NCBI GenBank assembly: GCA_902785985.1
Contig: CADABA010000022.1
Span: 1-52,188, forward strand
DNA from: an uncultured Lachnospiraceae bacterium
Lineage (GTDB): Bacteria; Bacillota; Clostridia; Lachnospirales; Lachnospiraceae
Direction: 5' to 3'
DNA length: 52,188 nt
Every line of letters starts with the position of its first letter. Position 1 is the stretch's first letter. Shown in pieces: positions 8,706 to 16,862 of this stretch. Made by a program: the position numbers and the translations under genes. The notes under the pieces were generated by a model. That model saw only the letters and a program-made list of their open reading frames with translations, had not been told where the DNA came from and did not search any database.

Positions 8706-9227
8706 ATGAATAAAATCAGGAATCTGCGTCTTTGCGCGGGGCTGCTCCTTGTAGCCATAGGAATATTTTTCGCACTGACGAACGGACAGAAAGTCAGCAG
8801 GAAGAGGGAGTTACTGATTGATCTCACGGCAGATAAGATTGCCGGGATCAGCTGGACAGATGAGAATGGAGAGACTCTCTCTTTTCAGCGCGAGGACGGA
8901 AACTGGATCTGTAAATCGGATCCGTCTGTCAAGCTCGACCAGACAGAGATGAATACGCTCTGCGCCGGAATGACGGGAATTGCTGTTTTCCGGACGATGG
9001 AGGATGTAGAGGATCTCTCGCAATACGGACTGGATATTCCGGCTGTGACAATTACGGTGACGGATGTCTCCGGAAATGAAATTACAGTTGCGCTTGGGAA
9101 CAACAATGATTCTGCCGGTGTGATCTATGCGGTCCGTGAAGGCGACAGGGGATGTGTCTATGCGGTGACTCCTTCGATCAGGACTGCGGTACAGAAGAAG
9201 CTCGGGGACCTTGCGGAGAAGGCGTAA
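8706..9227 (+). CDS. DUF4340 domain protein of the Gld-like cassette
   Basis: A 173-aa membrane-anchored protein: basic N-terminus, one helix (about 7-25), then an extracytoplasmic region with the repeating pattern typical of DUF4340 (LTADKIAGISWTDENGETLSFQREDGNWI, then YGLDIPAVTITVTD). I chose ATG 8706, preceded by CGGGGAAAA at good spacing. A GTG at 8640 overlapping the previous stop would add 22 residues without family character. It is shorter than most DUF4340 proteins (300 aa or more), so the C-terminal part may be lost. Last gene of the cassette; repeats follow. Confidence 0.72.
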   Translation: MNKIRNLRLCAGLLLVAIGIFFALTNGQKVSRKRELLIDLTADKIAGISWTDENGETLSFQREDGNWICKSDPSVKLDQTEMNTLCAGMTGIAVFRTMEDVEDLSQYGLDIPAVTITVTDVSGNEITVALGNNNDSAGVIYAVREGDRGCVYAVTPSIRTAVQKKLGDLAEKA

Positions 9228-9291
9228 TGTGTGCAGGTGATACGGCCGGCATTTCCCGTAAACGGGGAAGGGAACTTGCTTGCGTCAGAGT

Positions 9292-9478
9292 TTTATCTCA
9301 GTGGGGAAGACCCCCGCTTCTACAAGCGGCGGGAAAAACAATATCCTGCTCGTCTCAGTGGCGGGTTTCAATCCCCCACTGAGATAAACGCTCCGCGAGG
9401 ATGCGCAGGGATTCGGCTTGGAAGATGTCAGCTTACGCTGACCCGAATCCCGCGCCAATTCTCGCGAGCGAGAATTGA
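9292..9478 (+). repeat. P-T composite repeat, copy A
   Basis: P core 9292-9388 (97 bp) with the perfect 15-bp terminal inverted repeats TTTATCTCAGTGGGG / CCCCACTGAGATAAA, an internal hairpin (CCGCTT / AAGCGG, imperfect here) and the conserved ATATCCTGCTCGTCTCAGTG. The T tail at 9389-9478 has GGGATTCGG / CCCGAATCCC arms around a TCAGC-TTAC-GCTGA hairpin, and ends in AATTCTCGC-GA-GCGAGAATT. Confidence 0.9.
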
Positions 9479-9570
9479 ACTCTGACGCCGAATTCTCGTG
9501 ATTTCAATCATGAGATGAATGCGCAAAGTGAAACCTGGCTCTGACATGGGTTACAAACCTGCGTCAGTAA

Positions 9571-9757
9571 TTTATCTCAGTGGGGAAGACCACCGCTTCT
9601 ATAAGCGGGGGATAGGTCAATATCCTGCTCGTCTCAGTGGTGGGTTACAATCCCCCACTGAGATAAACGCTCCGCGAGGATGCGCAGGGATTCGGTTTGG
9701 AAGAAGTCAGCTTACGCTGACCCGAATCCCGCGCCAATTCTCGCGAGCGAGAATTGA
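9571..9757 (+). repeat. P-T composite repeat, copy B
   Basis: P core 9571-9667 and T tail 9668-9757, nearly identical to copy A about 280 bp upstream. The 90-bp spacer between A and B (9480-9570) carries a degenerate piece related to the Y/T repeats (GAGATGAATGCGCAAAGTG). Copy B is directly followed by R copy 2, giving a full P-T-R array. Confidence 0.9.
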
Positions 9758-9762
9758 AGCTT

Positions 9763-9840
9763 CCGGCGGATCGCAGCCGCGCAAACAGGAAGGTGCTTTG
9801 CACCCTGCGCGGCGCGGCAAGAACGCCGAGGCGTTCTTGA
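9763..9840 (+). repeat. R repeat copy 2
   Basis: Three successive hairpins: TCCGGCGGA; CCGCGCA...TGCGCGG enclosing GGTGC...GCACC; and CAAGAACGC-CGAG-GCGTTCTTG. Completes the P-T-R order with copy B. The gene-free stretch 9228-9900 is thus almost entirely repeats. Confidence 0.85.
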
Positions 9841-9900
9841 TATGAGTTATGTTAACAGAAACCTTGTTTTACGGCGTTCATATGCCGGGGAGGAAAGAGA

Positions 9901-10410
9901 ATGATCAGAGTTGGAACGGGATATGATGTACACAGACTGGTCGAGGGCAGGAAGCTGATCCTGGGCGGAGTGGAGATTCCCTATGAAAAAGGGCTTCTCG
10001 GACATTCGGACGCAGATGTCCTTCTGCACGCGATCATGGACGCGCTGCTGGGCGCTGCTGCGATGGGCGATATCGGTCTTCATTTTCCGGATACTGCGAA
10101 GGAATATGAGGGGGCGGATTCCCTGAAGCTCCTGTCCATCGTGGGCGGAATGCTTAAGCGGGAAGGATATACGATCAGCAATATCGATGCAACGATCATC
10201 GCGCAGCAGCCTAAGATGAGGCCGCATATTGAGCAGATGCGTAAGAATATTGCCGGAGCGCTGCGGATCCGCGTTGAATATGTAAGTGTAAAGGCCACGA
10301 CTGAGGAGCATCTCGGGTTCACCGGTGAGGGTCTTGGTATCTCCGCGCAGGCGGTCTGCGCGATCGAACGCGCGGGGGATGCGAGGGCAAGAGGATTCAA
10401 GCTTATGTGA
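9901..10410 (+). CDS. ispF: 2-C-methyl-D-erythritol 2,4-cyclodiphosphate synthase
   Basis: Converts CDP-ME 2-phosphate to ME-cPP in the non-mevalonate isoprenoid pathway; a cytosolic homotrimer. The 169-aa length is normal. Visible motifs: [17 protein letters not shown] with the Asp and His metal ligands (residues 8 and 10), [19 protein letters not shown] (third ligand His), DIGLHFPD, and the C-terminal [36 protein letters not shown] precedes the ATG. It stands alone between repeat clusters; R copy 3 begins at the base after its stop. Confidence 0.96.
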   Translation: MIRVGTGYDVHRLVEGRKLILGGVEIPYEKGLLGHSDADVLLHAIMDALLGAAAMGDIGLHFPDTAKEYEGADSLKLLSIVGGMLKREGYTISNIDATIIAQQPKMRPHIEQMRKNIAGALRIRVEYVSVKATTEEHLGFTGEGLGISAQAVCAIERAGDARARGFKLM

Positions 10411-10489
10411 TCCGGCGGATCGCAGCCGCGCAAAGAGGAAGGTGCTTTGCACCTTGCGCGGTGCGGCAGGAACGCTGAGGCTTTCTTGA
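10411..10489 (+). repeat. R repeat copy 3
   Basis: Starts immediately after the ispF TGA. The arms CCGCGCAA / TTGCGCGG change together relative to copy 2, which keeps the stem paired. Confidence 0.85.
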
Positions 10490-10491
10490 AT

Positions 10492-10585
10492 CTTCATCGC
10501 GAGATTGTACGCAAGATGAAGGCATGTTTCACTTTGCGCACGTATTTCACGACTGAAGCCGCGGGGAAAATCGCGATGAAGAAAA
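10492..10585 (+). repeat. Y repeat copy 1
   Basis: Bounded by the inverted repeats TTCATCGCGA / TCGCGATGAA, with the shared core CACGACTGAAGCCGCGGGG. Related copies are at 16895 and 29935. Confidence 0.6.
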
Positions 10586-10633
10586 ACCTTTCGTAAACCT
10601 CTGAATGCAGTGCAGCAGAAAGGAGCAGACAGT

Positions 10634-11461
10634 ATGGCTCTTCGCGCAAATTATCATACGCACACGACCTTCTGCGACGGGTCAGATTCCGCGGAGGACG
10701 TCGTCCTTGCCGCGATCGATAAAGGGTTTTCTCATCTCGGGTTTTCAGGGCACATGGATCCTGACATCCATATGGACTTTGATGCTTACTTAGCAGAGAT
10801 CGGGAGACTCAGGGAAAAGTATGCGGACAAAATTGAGATCCTCTGCGGGGTCGAGCTCGACAATCTGTATGATCCGCACTGTGCGGACGGAGCAGAGTAT
10901 GTGATCGGGTCGACGCATTTTCTTGACGTACAGAGCGATATTCCGATATCGGTCGACAACAGCGTGGAGATGATGAGAAGGCTTGCTGAGGAGTTCTTCG
11001 GAGGTGACTATTATAAGCTTGCGAAGTCCTATTATGAGCTTTCTGCCCGGGTATATGACAGACTGCACTGCACGTTTGTCGGCCACTTTGACCTGGTGAC
11101 AAGGTTCAACGACAGCATGCATTTTCTTGATGAGGCGGATCCCCGTTACATCATGCCGGCACTGGAGGCCATGGAGTATCTCGTAAAGGAGGGCGTGCCG
11201 TTCGAGATCAACTGCGGGGCGGTGAACAGGAACAGAAAGAAGGAGCTCTATCCGAATATGTTCCTCCTGAAAAATCTCAGGGAATTTGGCGGAGAGATCC
11301 TGATCAATTCGGATGCGCATCAGAAGGAGCTGCTCGACGGCGGATTTGAAATAGCGGTCGAGCGGGCGCTTGCCTGCGGTTTTACGCATGTGAATATTCT
11401 AACGCGCCGGGGAACGGGAAAGATCCACTTTGAGCAGCTGGCGCTGGACGCACTTTACTGA
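10634..11461 (+). CDS. PHP-domain histidinol-phosphatase family protein
   Basis: Predicted metal-dependent phosphatase of the HisJ/HisK PHP type, which releases phosphate from L-histidinol phosphate in histidine synthesis. The 275-aa protein has the PHP metal-binding motifs: NYHTHTTFCDG at the N-terminus, FSGHMDPD, a Glu in CGVELDN, HFDLVTRF, and NSDAHQ near the C-terminus. The ATG at 10634 has AAAGGAG eight bases upstream; an in-frame start eight codons earlier lacks a site. No other his genes are in the window, so a related PHP phosphatase activity is possible. Confidence 0.82.
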   Translation: MALRANYHTHTTFCDGSDSAEDVVLAAIDKGFSHLGFSGHMDPDIHMDFDAYLAEIGRLREKYADKIEILCGVELDNLYDPHCADGAEYVIGSTHFLDVQSDIPISVDNSVEMMRRLAEEFFGGDYYKLAKSYYELSARVYDRLHCTFVGHFDLVTRFNDSMHFLDEADPRYIMPALEAMEYLVKEGVPFEINCGAVNRNRKKELYPNMFLLKNLREFGGEILINSDAHQKELLDGGFEIAVERALACGFTHVNILTRRGTGKIHFEQLALDALY

Positions 11462-11472
11462 CCGAGGGGCTT

Positions 11473-11569
11473 TTTATCTCAGTGGGGAAGATCCCCGCTT
11501 CTATAAGCGGGGGATAGGTCAATATCCTGCTCGTCTCAGTGGCGGGTTTCAATCCCCCACTGAGATAAA
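11473..11569 (+). repeat. P repeat copy C
   Basis: Full 97-bp P core with perfect 15-bp terminal inverted repeats and a perfect CCCCGCTT / AAGCGGGG hairpin, 11 bp after the stop of the PHP phosphatase. The T tail is missing; R copy 4 follows directly. Confidence 0.9.
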
Positions 11570-11639
11570 CGGCAGCCGCGCAAAGAGGAAGGTGCTTCGC
11601 ACCATGCGCGGCGCGGCAAGAACGCTGAGGCGTTCTTGA
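11570..11639 (+). repeat. R repeat copy 4
   Basis: R element without its first TCCGGCGGA palindrome, fused to P copy C. Contains GGTGC-TTC-GCACC and CAAGAACGC-TGAG-GCGTTCTTG. Confidence 0.85.
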
Positions 11640-11721
11640 AGTGCCGGGCGGTATCGCCTGCGACAGAAGGACGGGCCGAAATATTTTCAAAATACACTGT
11701 TCGTTGTTTGGAGTCATATTT

Positions 11722-12690
11722 ATGAAATACTATTTTGCTCCGATGGAGGGAATCACAGGATATATTTACCGGAATGTGCATCGCAGGCATTTCCCGGAGA
11801 TCGACCGGTACTATATGCCGTTCATTTCCGCACATGCAAGCCATTCCATGAAACACAAGGAAAAAGAGGATATCAGGCCGGCCAATAATGCCGGCCTTTT
11901 TGCCGTCCCGCAGGTCCTCACGAAAAATGCGGAGGATTTCGCCTGGACGGTCCGGGAACTCTGTGATCTGGGATACAGGGAAGTCAACCTGAATCTGGGA
12001 TGTCCGTCCCCGACTGTGACGACAAAAGGGAGAGGGGCTGCATTTCTCGGAAGACCGGAGGAGCTTCGGGAGTTTTTTTCCCGAAGCTTCGAGCTGATCG
12101 GAAAGGATACTCCTGAAATGAAAATCTCGGTCAAGACGCGTCTTGGGACAGAGGATCCGAATGAGATCCATGACCTGATTCGGCTGTATAACGAATTTCC
12201 GATCTGTGAAGTCATCGTCCATGCGCGCACACTGCGTGAGATGTATGAGGGGGAGGCGCATACCGGAGTGTTCGCATCCATTCTCTCCGAGAGTGTTCAT
12301 CCGCTCGTCTATAACGGAAATATTTACCGTTCTGAAGAGGCAGCTCGTCTTGAGGAACAGTTTGACGGAGCCTCGGGCATGATGATCGGGCGGGGTCTCC
12401 TTCGGAATCCCGCCCTGGTCCGGGAAATCCGGGGCGGAGAGCGGCTTCAGATGCATGAGCTTGCGTCTTTCCACAGGCAGCTTTTCGAGGCATATCGGGA
12501 CGTCCTTCCGGGACCGAAGCCTGTCCTTGCGCGCATGAAGGAGCTCTGGTGGTATATGAGTATGCTCTTTGAGGACAGAGAGTATGTTCTCAAAAAGGTA
12601 AGGCGGGCAAAAACGCTGACGGACATGGAGATCGTAAGTGAGAGGATCTTTATGGAGCAGCCGTTCGCGGATGAAGGGGGAGAGGTATAA
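11722..12690 (+). CDS. dus: tRNA-dihydrouridine synthase
   Basis: FMN-dependent reductase that converts uridines of the tRNA D-loop to dihydrouridine. The 322-aa protein begins MKYYFAPMEGITG, the usual first strand of the Dus TIM barrel. NLGCPSPTVTTKGRGAAFL carries the catalytic Cys, VHARTLREMYEG the RNA/FMN-contact motif, and YNGNI and MMIGRGLLRNPAL the phosphate-binding end. The ATG at 11722 is chosen over an upstream frame because TTTGGAG precedes it and the family sequence starts here. It is followed by a bidirectional hairpin shared with the - strand AraC gene. Confidence 0.93.
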   Translation: MKYYFAPMEGITGYIYRNVHRRHFPEIDRYYMPFISAHASHSMKHKEKEDIRPANNAGLFAVPQVLTKNAEDFAWTVRELCDLGYREVNLNLGCPSPTVTTKGRGAAFLGRPEELREFFSRSFELIGKDTPEMKISVKTRLGTEDPNEIHDLIRLYNEFPICEVIVHARTLREMYEGEAHTGVFASILSESVHPLVYNGNIYRSEEAARLEEQFDGASGMMIGRGLLRNPALVREIRGGERLQMHELASFHRQLFEAYRDVLPGPKPVLARMKELWWYMSMLFEDREYVLKKVRRAKTLTDMEIVSERIFMEQPFADEGGEV

Positions 12691-12863
12691 GCAGGTGACT
12701 GATGTAAACACAGGCATTCGTGCGGGACGACACGGATCCGGGAACGCCGTGGCATCCATGAATCCGGGAGTTAGATCGGTCATAAATGCGGGAAAGATTC
12801 AATTGCTTAGCGGACTGCGAACAGCTGCTATACGGCAGGTGTGCCGGGGAGGGCAGGAGTATA
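12691..12863. other. Gap between dus and the convergent terminator
   Basis: About 170 bp with no supported gene or clear repeat. With the terminator and a short repeat fragment after it, the gene-free stretch extends to 13001. Confidence 0.4.
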
Positions 12864-12960
12864 AAAGAGGCTGCCGTTTCAGAAAATGAGACTCGATCAG
12901 CGTCAGACAGCAGATGTCTGTCGGCTGAGCCGGTCTTTTTCTGAAATGACAGCCTCTTTT
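12864..12960. terminator. Bidirectional nested-hairpin terminator between dus and araC-type gene
   Basis: Outer arms AGAGGCTG...TTTCAGAAA and TTTCTGAAA...CAGCCTCT pair over about 20 bp. Inner stems TCAGC / GCTGA and CAGACA / TGTCTG complete the fold. It is flanked by TTTT on the + strand and AAAA (U-run on the - strand), so it can serve both converging genes. Confidence 0.75.
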
Positions 12961-12965
12961 CCCGG

Positions 12966-12994
12966 GACGCGCAGGAACGCCGGGGAGTTCTTGA
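12966..12994 (+). repeat. R repeat fragment
   Basis: GCGCAGGAACGCCGGGG then AGTTCTTGA: the right-hand hairpin of the R element, in decayed form. Confidence 0.5.
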
Positions 12995-13001
12995 TGGGAC
13001 T

Positions 13002-13877
13002 TCATTTGTCAGCCCTGCTGCTGAGGGGATTCAGCGGGGTGCCCGTGTCAGCGAATTTGTTCAAAGAAGCGGAATTCTTTTCCCTGAGTTTGCTCTGCTC
13101 GCGGTACTCCTTTGGTGTCATATGAAAATGATCGCGGAAAGCCCTGTTGAAAGTCCGCTGACTTCCGAACCCGGCGTTGGAATAGGCTTCAGTGATCGTC
13201 TGCTCCGTGTACTCAAGCAGGTAACGTACATATTCCAGTCTTGTGATATTCAGATACTTGTTGAAATTCATGTGGAAAGTACCTGAAAATATGCGCGACA
13301 AAGAAAACGGACTCACAAAAAGATCGTGCGCCATCTTGGTCAGGGAGAGATCCTCCTCTGTATAATGCTCCGCGATATAGGAGACGGTGCGGTAGACCAG
13401 GTCTTCACTGTTTGCACTTCCTTTTTCGATCATGGTAAGATACGGGAGCAGCCGGGCGAGAATGATCATGACATAAGCCTGATGCAGGACGTCTTCCTCG
13501 GGACTTTCCTGATCATCCAAAAGTGTCTCAAGCGCATAATAGATATCCGGATGGACATCCTTCGCATGCACGATAGGATTTTTGGGGCTCAGTGTGGTAA
13601 TCGACTGAAGAAAAGGACCGCTGAGCGAGGGTGTCGCGAGCATATAAAGGGAAGTTCCGCTCTGCTCAAAAGCCTGGTAGTGATGGATCTGTTCGGGAAA
13701 AATGATCGCAATGTCCCCTTTTTCCATGCTGTACAGATGCGTTCCGATCCCGACTGCCAGTGTTCCTTCAAGAACATACACGACTTCCAGGTTCTTGTGG
13801 AGGTGCGGCGGAATATGCTTTGACTGCATCCGAAAAATTTCAAAATCGTTTTTTTCTTTGTAGAACAGGGAATACAT
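13002..13877 (-). CDS. AraC-family transcriptional regulator with cupin sensor domain
   Basis: A 291-aa one-component regulator. Residues about 20-100 form a cupin-like effector domain (IPPHLHKNLEVVYVLEGTL with the cupin His pair, then GDIAIIFPEQIHHYQ). Residues about 185-280 hold the two helix-turn-helix motifs of the AraC domain (LSLTKMAHDLFVSPFSLSRIF and ITEAYSNAGFGSQRTFNRAFR, followed by HFHMTPKEYR). The ATG at 13877 has AGGAAAGG upstream; a longer frame adds 24 residues without family match. Likely senses a sugar or related metabolite. The nearest upstream gene is 750 bp away, so its target is not evident. Confidence 0.88.
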   Translation of the reverse strand: MYSLFYKEKNDFEIFRMQSKHIPPHLHKNLEVVYVLEGTLAVGIGTHLYSMEKGDIAIIFPEQIHHYQAFEQSGTSLYMLATPSLSGPFLQSITTLSPKNPIVHAKDVHPDIYYALETLLDDQESPEEDVLHQAYVMIILARLLPYLTMIEKGSANSEDLVYRTVSYIAEHYTEEDLSLTKMAHDLFVSPFSLSRIFSGTFHMNFNKYLNITRLEYVRYLLEYTEQTITEAYSNAGFGSQRTFNRAFRDHFHMTPKEYREQSKLREKNSASLNKFADTGTPLNPLSSRADK

Positions 13878-14632
13878 ACTTGACCTTTCCTGTCGGAGTG
13901 CAGAATGCAGGACGATGTTTTCTGCAGCGGTGATATGCGGGCGTATCATACTCAGATCCCGGAGATTTTTCGGCAGCCATATGCCGGAAGGGACCTGAAG
14001 CGACCATATGCATATAATAAATTAAGGGCGGTATATTCAGCAAGGAAAAAAACGGGATTTTATAAAAAAATTGCCCGAAAAACAGAAAAAAAGGAAGAAT
14101 TTGAGTGAATATGCTTGATAATGCAAATAATGGCTGAATTCAGGGGAGTTATTTGCAGTTTTTTTATTTCATTTTTCTTGCCTTACGGCTTTCCTTGGAA
14201 AAGGCCATAAAAAGAATCAAAATAAAGAGACAAAATGGCAAAACTGTTTCTTTCTGAGTTGATACAGAAAGACATAAAAGAACCGGTGGACCCGATATCA
14301 TAAAAGAAGTTGACATTGAGACTCTGATTCGTTAAGGTTTAAGCGACAACAGCGCTTTTGCGCATGAAAAGTTAAATTGCAGACAGAGCAGCGACATTTG
14401 ACTCCAAACGGCACAATGCCGGAGCATGTGCCAGCGTAAAACATCCGGCGGATCCTTCGTCTCTGCGCGGATCGCAGCGGAGCAGAGAGCAGAAATAAAT
14501 CGGCTTGATAGCTGTCAGCAAATGCAGACCCGAATCCCGCGCTATCGGCATGCGGGCGAGACTTGAAACGAGACCCGGTGCTGCCATTGAGTCTGCGCGA
14601 AATTCCGCAGACGGGACTGGAATGAGGTATTT
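13878..14632. other. 755-bp gene-free, partly A/T-rich stretch with decayed repeats
   Basis: No ORF here has family character or a ribosome site. 14000-14380 is markedly A/T-rich compared with its surroundings, with small inverted repeats (TCTTTCTG / CAGAAAGA near 14250-14275). 14440-14575 holds decayed R and T repeat pieces: ATCCGGCGGATC, CGGATCGCAGC, ACCCGAATCCCGCG and GAGACTTGAA. It also contains the upstream regions of the divergent AraC-type and rlmD genes. Confidence 0.6.
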
Positions 14633-16240
14633 ATGAGTGATAAAGAATTTGATATAAAGAAGGCATATGAGAGATGGCTCCGGGAAGAGCAGAGGAGCAG
14701 CCGGGGAAAAAAAGGCAGCAGGGAAGAAGGTGGGAACCGGACTGATAAGAACAGCCGGGCAGAAGATGGAAAACGGACTGATAAGGGCAGTCGGGGAAAA
14801 GGGCCTTCTGACAGATCCGGAAAAAATAAGATTCAGGGTGTTTCGGTCCTGCAGGGAGACCACGCAGCCGATGACGGGACAGCCGGCAGAAAATCTGCAA
14901 AAAAAGGCGCTCGTGGGAACTCGTCGGGGGAAGGGAAAAAGGCTGAAAGCCCGGACAGAGGGAGAAGGCCTGCCCGGGAATCCATGCGTGTGAAAGAAGG
15001 GACGCGTGTGAGAATTGAACAGCGCGCGAATCTTCAGGGTGAGAATGCCGGAGGGAACATTGTATGTCCCTATGCAAAGCGCTGCGGAGGATGTTCCTAT
15101 ATTAACAGGGACTACGAGTGGACGCTTGGTTACAAAGAAATGAAGATCCGCAGGCTCCTGAAGCCCTATGTCAATCTCTCCGGGATCGTCGGTATGGAGG
15201 ATCCGTTCCATTACCGAAACAAGGTCCATGCGGTATTTGCCCATGTACGGGACGGACACAGAGAGCGGAATGTAGCCGGCATATATGAACAGGGAACGCA
15301 TAAGGTCGTTCCTGTGGAGAAATGTATGATCGAAAATGAGAAGGCGGATGAGATCATACAGGATATCCTCAGGATGCTTTCAAGCTTTAAGATCAAGGTC
15401 TACGATGAAGATACCGGGTACGGTCTTCTCCGCCATGTCCTCGTCCGGACAGCCCATGTCACGGGACAGATCATGGTCGTGCTCGTCCTCTCCTCGCCGA
15501 TCCTTCCCGGAAAGAATAATTTTGTCAAGGCTCTCAGGGAAAAGCATCCGGAAATCACAACGATCATTTTAAATGTGAACGATGAGCAGACCTCTATGGT
15601 CCTGGGTGAGCGGGAGACCGTACTGTATGGGAATGGCTATATAGAGGACAGGCTATGCGGGCATACTTTCAGGATCTCGGCAAAATCGTTTTATCAGGTC
15701 AATTCCGTGCAGACGGAGAAGCTGTATCGGAAAGCAGTCGAGTACGCAAATCTCACGGGACATGAGCGTGTGATCGATGCATACTGCGGGATCGGAACGA
15801 TCGGGATCACAGCGGCAGCAAAGGCGAAAGAAGTCATCGGTGTCGAGCTGAACGGAGATGCAATTCGGGATGCGGTGAGAAATGCGCGGGAGAATAAGAT
15901 AAAGAATATTTCCTTCTATACCAATGATGCGGGAGATTTTCTCTCTCAGATGGCGCAGAATGGAGAGAAGACGGAAGTCGTTTTCATGGATCCGCCGAGA
16001 TCGGGATCGACGGAGAAGTTCATGTCGGCTGCGGTTTCGATGTCGCCCGGCAGGATTATTTACATTTCCTGTGAGCCGGAAACGCTTGCGCGCGATCTCA
16101 AATGGCTTCAGTCGCACGGCTATAAGGCAAGGGAGGCAACTGCATATGATATGTTTCCCTTTACGGAAAATGCGGAAGTCATCGTACTCCTTTCCAAAAA
16201 CGGGGAAGGGAAGCAGTCCGGCCGAAAAATGCGGCAGTGA
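14633..16240 (+). CDS. rlmD: 23S rRNA (uracil-C5)-methyltransferase RlmD family with basic N-terminal extension
   Basis: SAM-dependent methyltransferase of the RumA/RlmD/TrmA family that makes m5U in 23S rRNA. The iron-sulfur cluster Cys are visible (CPYAKRCGGC at about 145-154, and a fourth near 231 in CMIENE), as are the SAM-binding DAYCGIGTIGI, the catalytic block FMDPPRSGS and YISCEPETL with the nucleophilic Cys near 480. The 535-aa length exceeds the usual ~450. The extra ~120 residues are an Arg/Lys/Gly/Ser-rich, apparently disordered tail with a duplicated 12-residue unit (G-N/K-RTDK-N/G-SR) at about 34-57, in place of the usual TRAM domain until about residue 120. GAGG precedes the ATG. 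Confidence 0.9.
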   Translation: MSDKEFDIKKAYERWLREEQRSSRGKKGSREEGGNRTDKNSRAEDGKRTDKGSRGKGPSDRSGKNKIQGVSVLQGDHAADDGTAGRKSAKKGARGNSSGEGKKAESPDRGRRPARESMRVKEGTRVRIEQRANLQGENAGGNIVCPYAKRCGGCSYINRDYEWTLGYKEMKIRRLLKPYVNLSGIVGMEDPFHYRNKVHAVFAHVRDGHRERNVAGIYEQGTHKVVPVEKCMIENEKADEIIQDILRMLSSFKIKVYDEDTGYGLLRHVLVRTAHVTGQIMVVLVLSSPILPGKNNFVKALREKHPEITTIILNVNDEQTSMVLGERETVLYGNGYIEDRLCGHTFRISAKSFYQVNSVQTEKLYRKAVEYANLTGHERVIDAYCGIGTIGITAAAKAKEVIGVELNGDAIRDAVRNARENKIKNISFYTNDAGDFLSQMAQNGEKTEVVFMDPPRSGSTEKFMSAAVSMSPGRIIYISCEPETLARDLKWLQSHGYKAREATAYDMFPFTENAEVIVLLSKNGEGKQSGRKMRQ

Positions 16241-16295
16241 ATAAGATCAGGAAGCATTGGTGTTCCTGCTTTCATCAGTTGAACAGGAGGTCTGT

Positions 16296-16862
16296 ATGAG
16301 CCTTGCAGAAATCAGAAAAGAGATCGATGCGATCGATCCGAAAATCCGCGCGCTTCTTATGAAGCGGCTGGACTGTTCGCGTCGGATCGCCGAGGCGAAG
16401 AATGCGTCAGGGGATCTCAGGATCTATCGCCCGGATCGTGAGAATGAGATTCTTGCCCGCCTTTCAGAGGAAGTTCCGGAAGAGAAGAGGGCAGGGTATC
16501 TGGCAGTCGTCCGAAAAATCATGCAGACCAGCCGTATGTACCAGTATGGTCTTCTCTATGACTGGAATGATGGCCTTTTTGCCCCGTTGATCAGGGATCT
16601 TGCAATTCCTGAAAATGCAGCCCGGGTAAGAGTTCGCCTTTCCCGTCCGAATCGTCCGAATTCCATGTCCGAGATCCTCTCCATGATCGGGGATTACGGG
16701 TACAGTATGGAACGCATGGAGCTCATTGAGGATAACAGGGATGAGGGGACGGTTACATTCGAGCTTACGATGCTCGGGAATCTGAACGAGATAAATATGA
16801 AGAAACTCATGTTCCAGCTGTCTATGGAGAGTATGGATTTCAGAATCGAGGCAGTGGGATAA
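16296..16862 (+). CDS. Chorismate mutase (AroQ class) with C-terminal ACT-like region
   Basis: The first ~85 residues are an AroQ-type chorismate mutase (chorismate to prephenate, for Phe/Tyr synthesis). Visible active-site elements are EIRKEIDAIDPKI, RRIAEAKN, RPDRENEIL and KIMQTSRMYQ. The second half (about 105-188) has the spacing of an ACT-like regulatory fold (PNRPNSMSEILSMIGDYGYSM, then TVTFELTMLG). The whole is 188 aa. The ATG at 16296 has a strong AACAGGAGG. It is not fused to prephenate dehydratase or DAHP synthase. Allosteric control by an aromatic amino acid is an inference. Confidence 0.82.
   Translation: MSLAEIRKEIDAIDPKIRALLMKRLDCSRRIAEAKNASGDLRIYRPDRENEILARLSEEVPEEKRAGYLAVVRKIMQTSRMYQYGLLYDWNDGLFAPLIRDLAIPENAARVRVRLSRPNRPNSMSEILSMIGDYGYSMERMELIEDNRDEGTVTFELTMLGNLNEINMKKLMFQLSMESMDFRIEAVG

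Noticed and set aside
9292-9667. CRISPR-like array from the two adjacent P copies
   Set aside because: The units are 97 bp with a T tail and unequal spacer, and other copies are tens of kilobases apart in both orientations. No cas genes are present.
9519-9845. A 108-codon frame through the P-T-R repeats
   Set aside because: It is open only because of repeat composition. The same peptide appears in the other repeat copies, and there is no ribosome site or family match.
11536-12783. 415-codon - strand frame opposite dus
   Set aside because: Crosses repeat sequence and the dus gene, with no protein family character.
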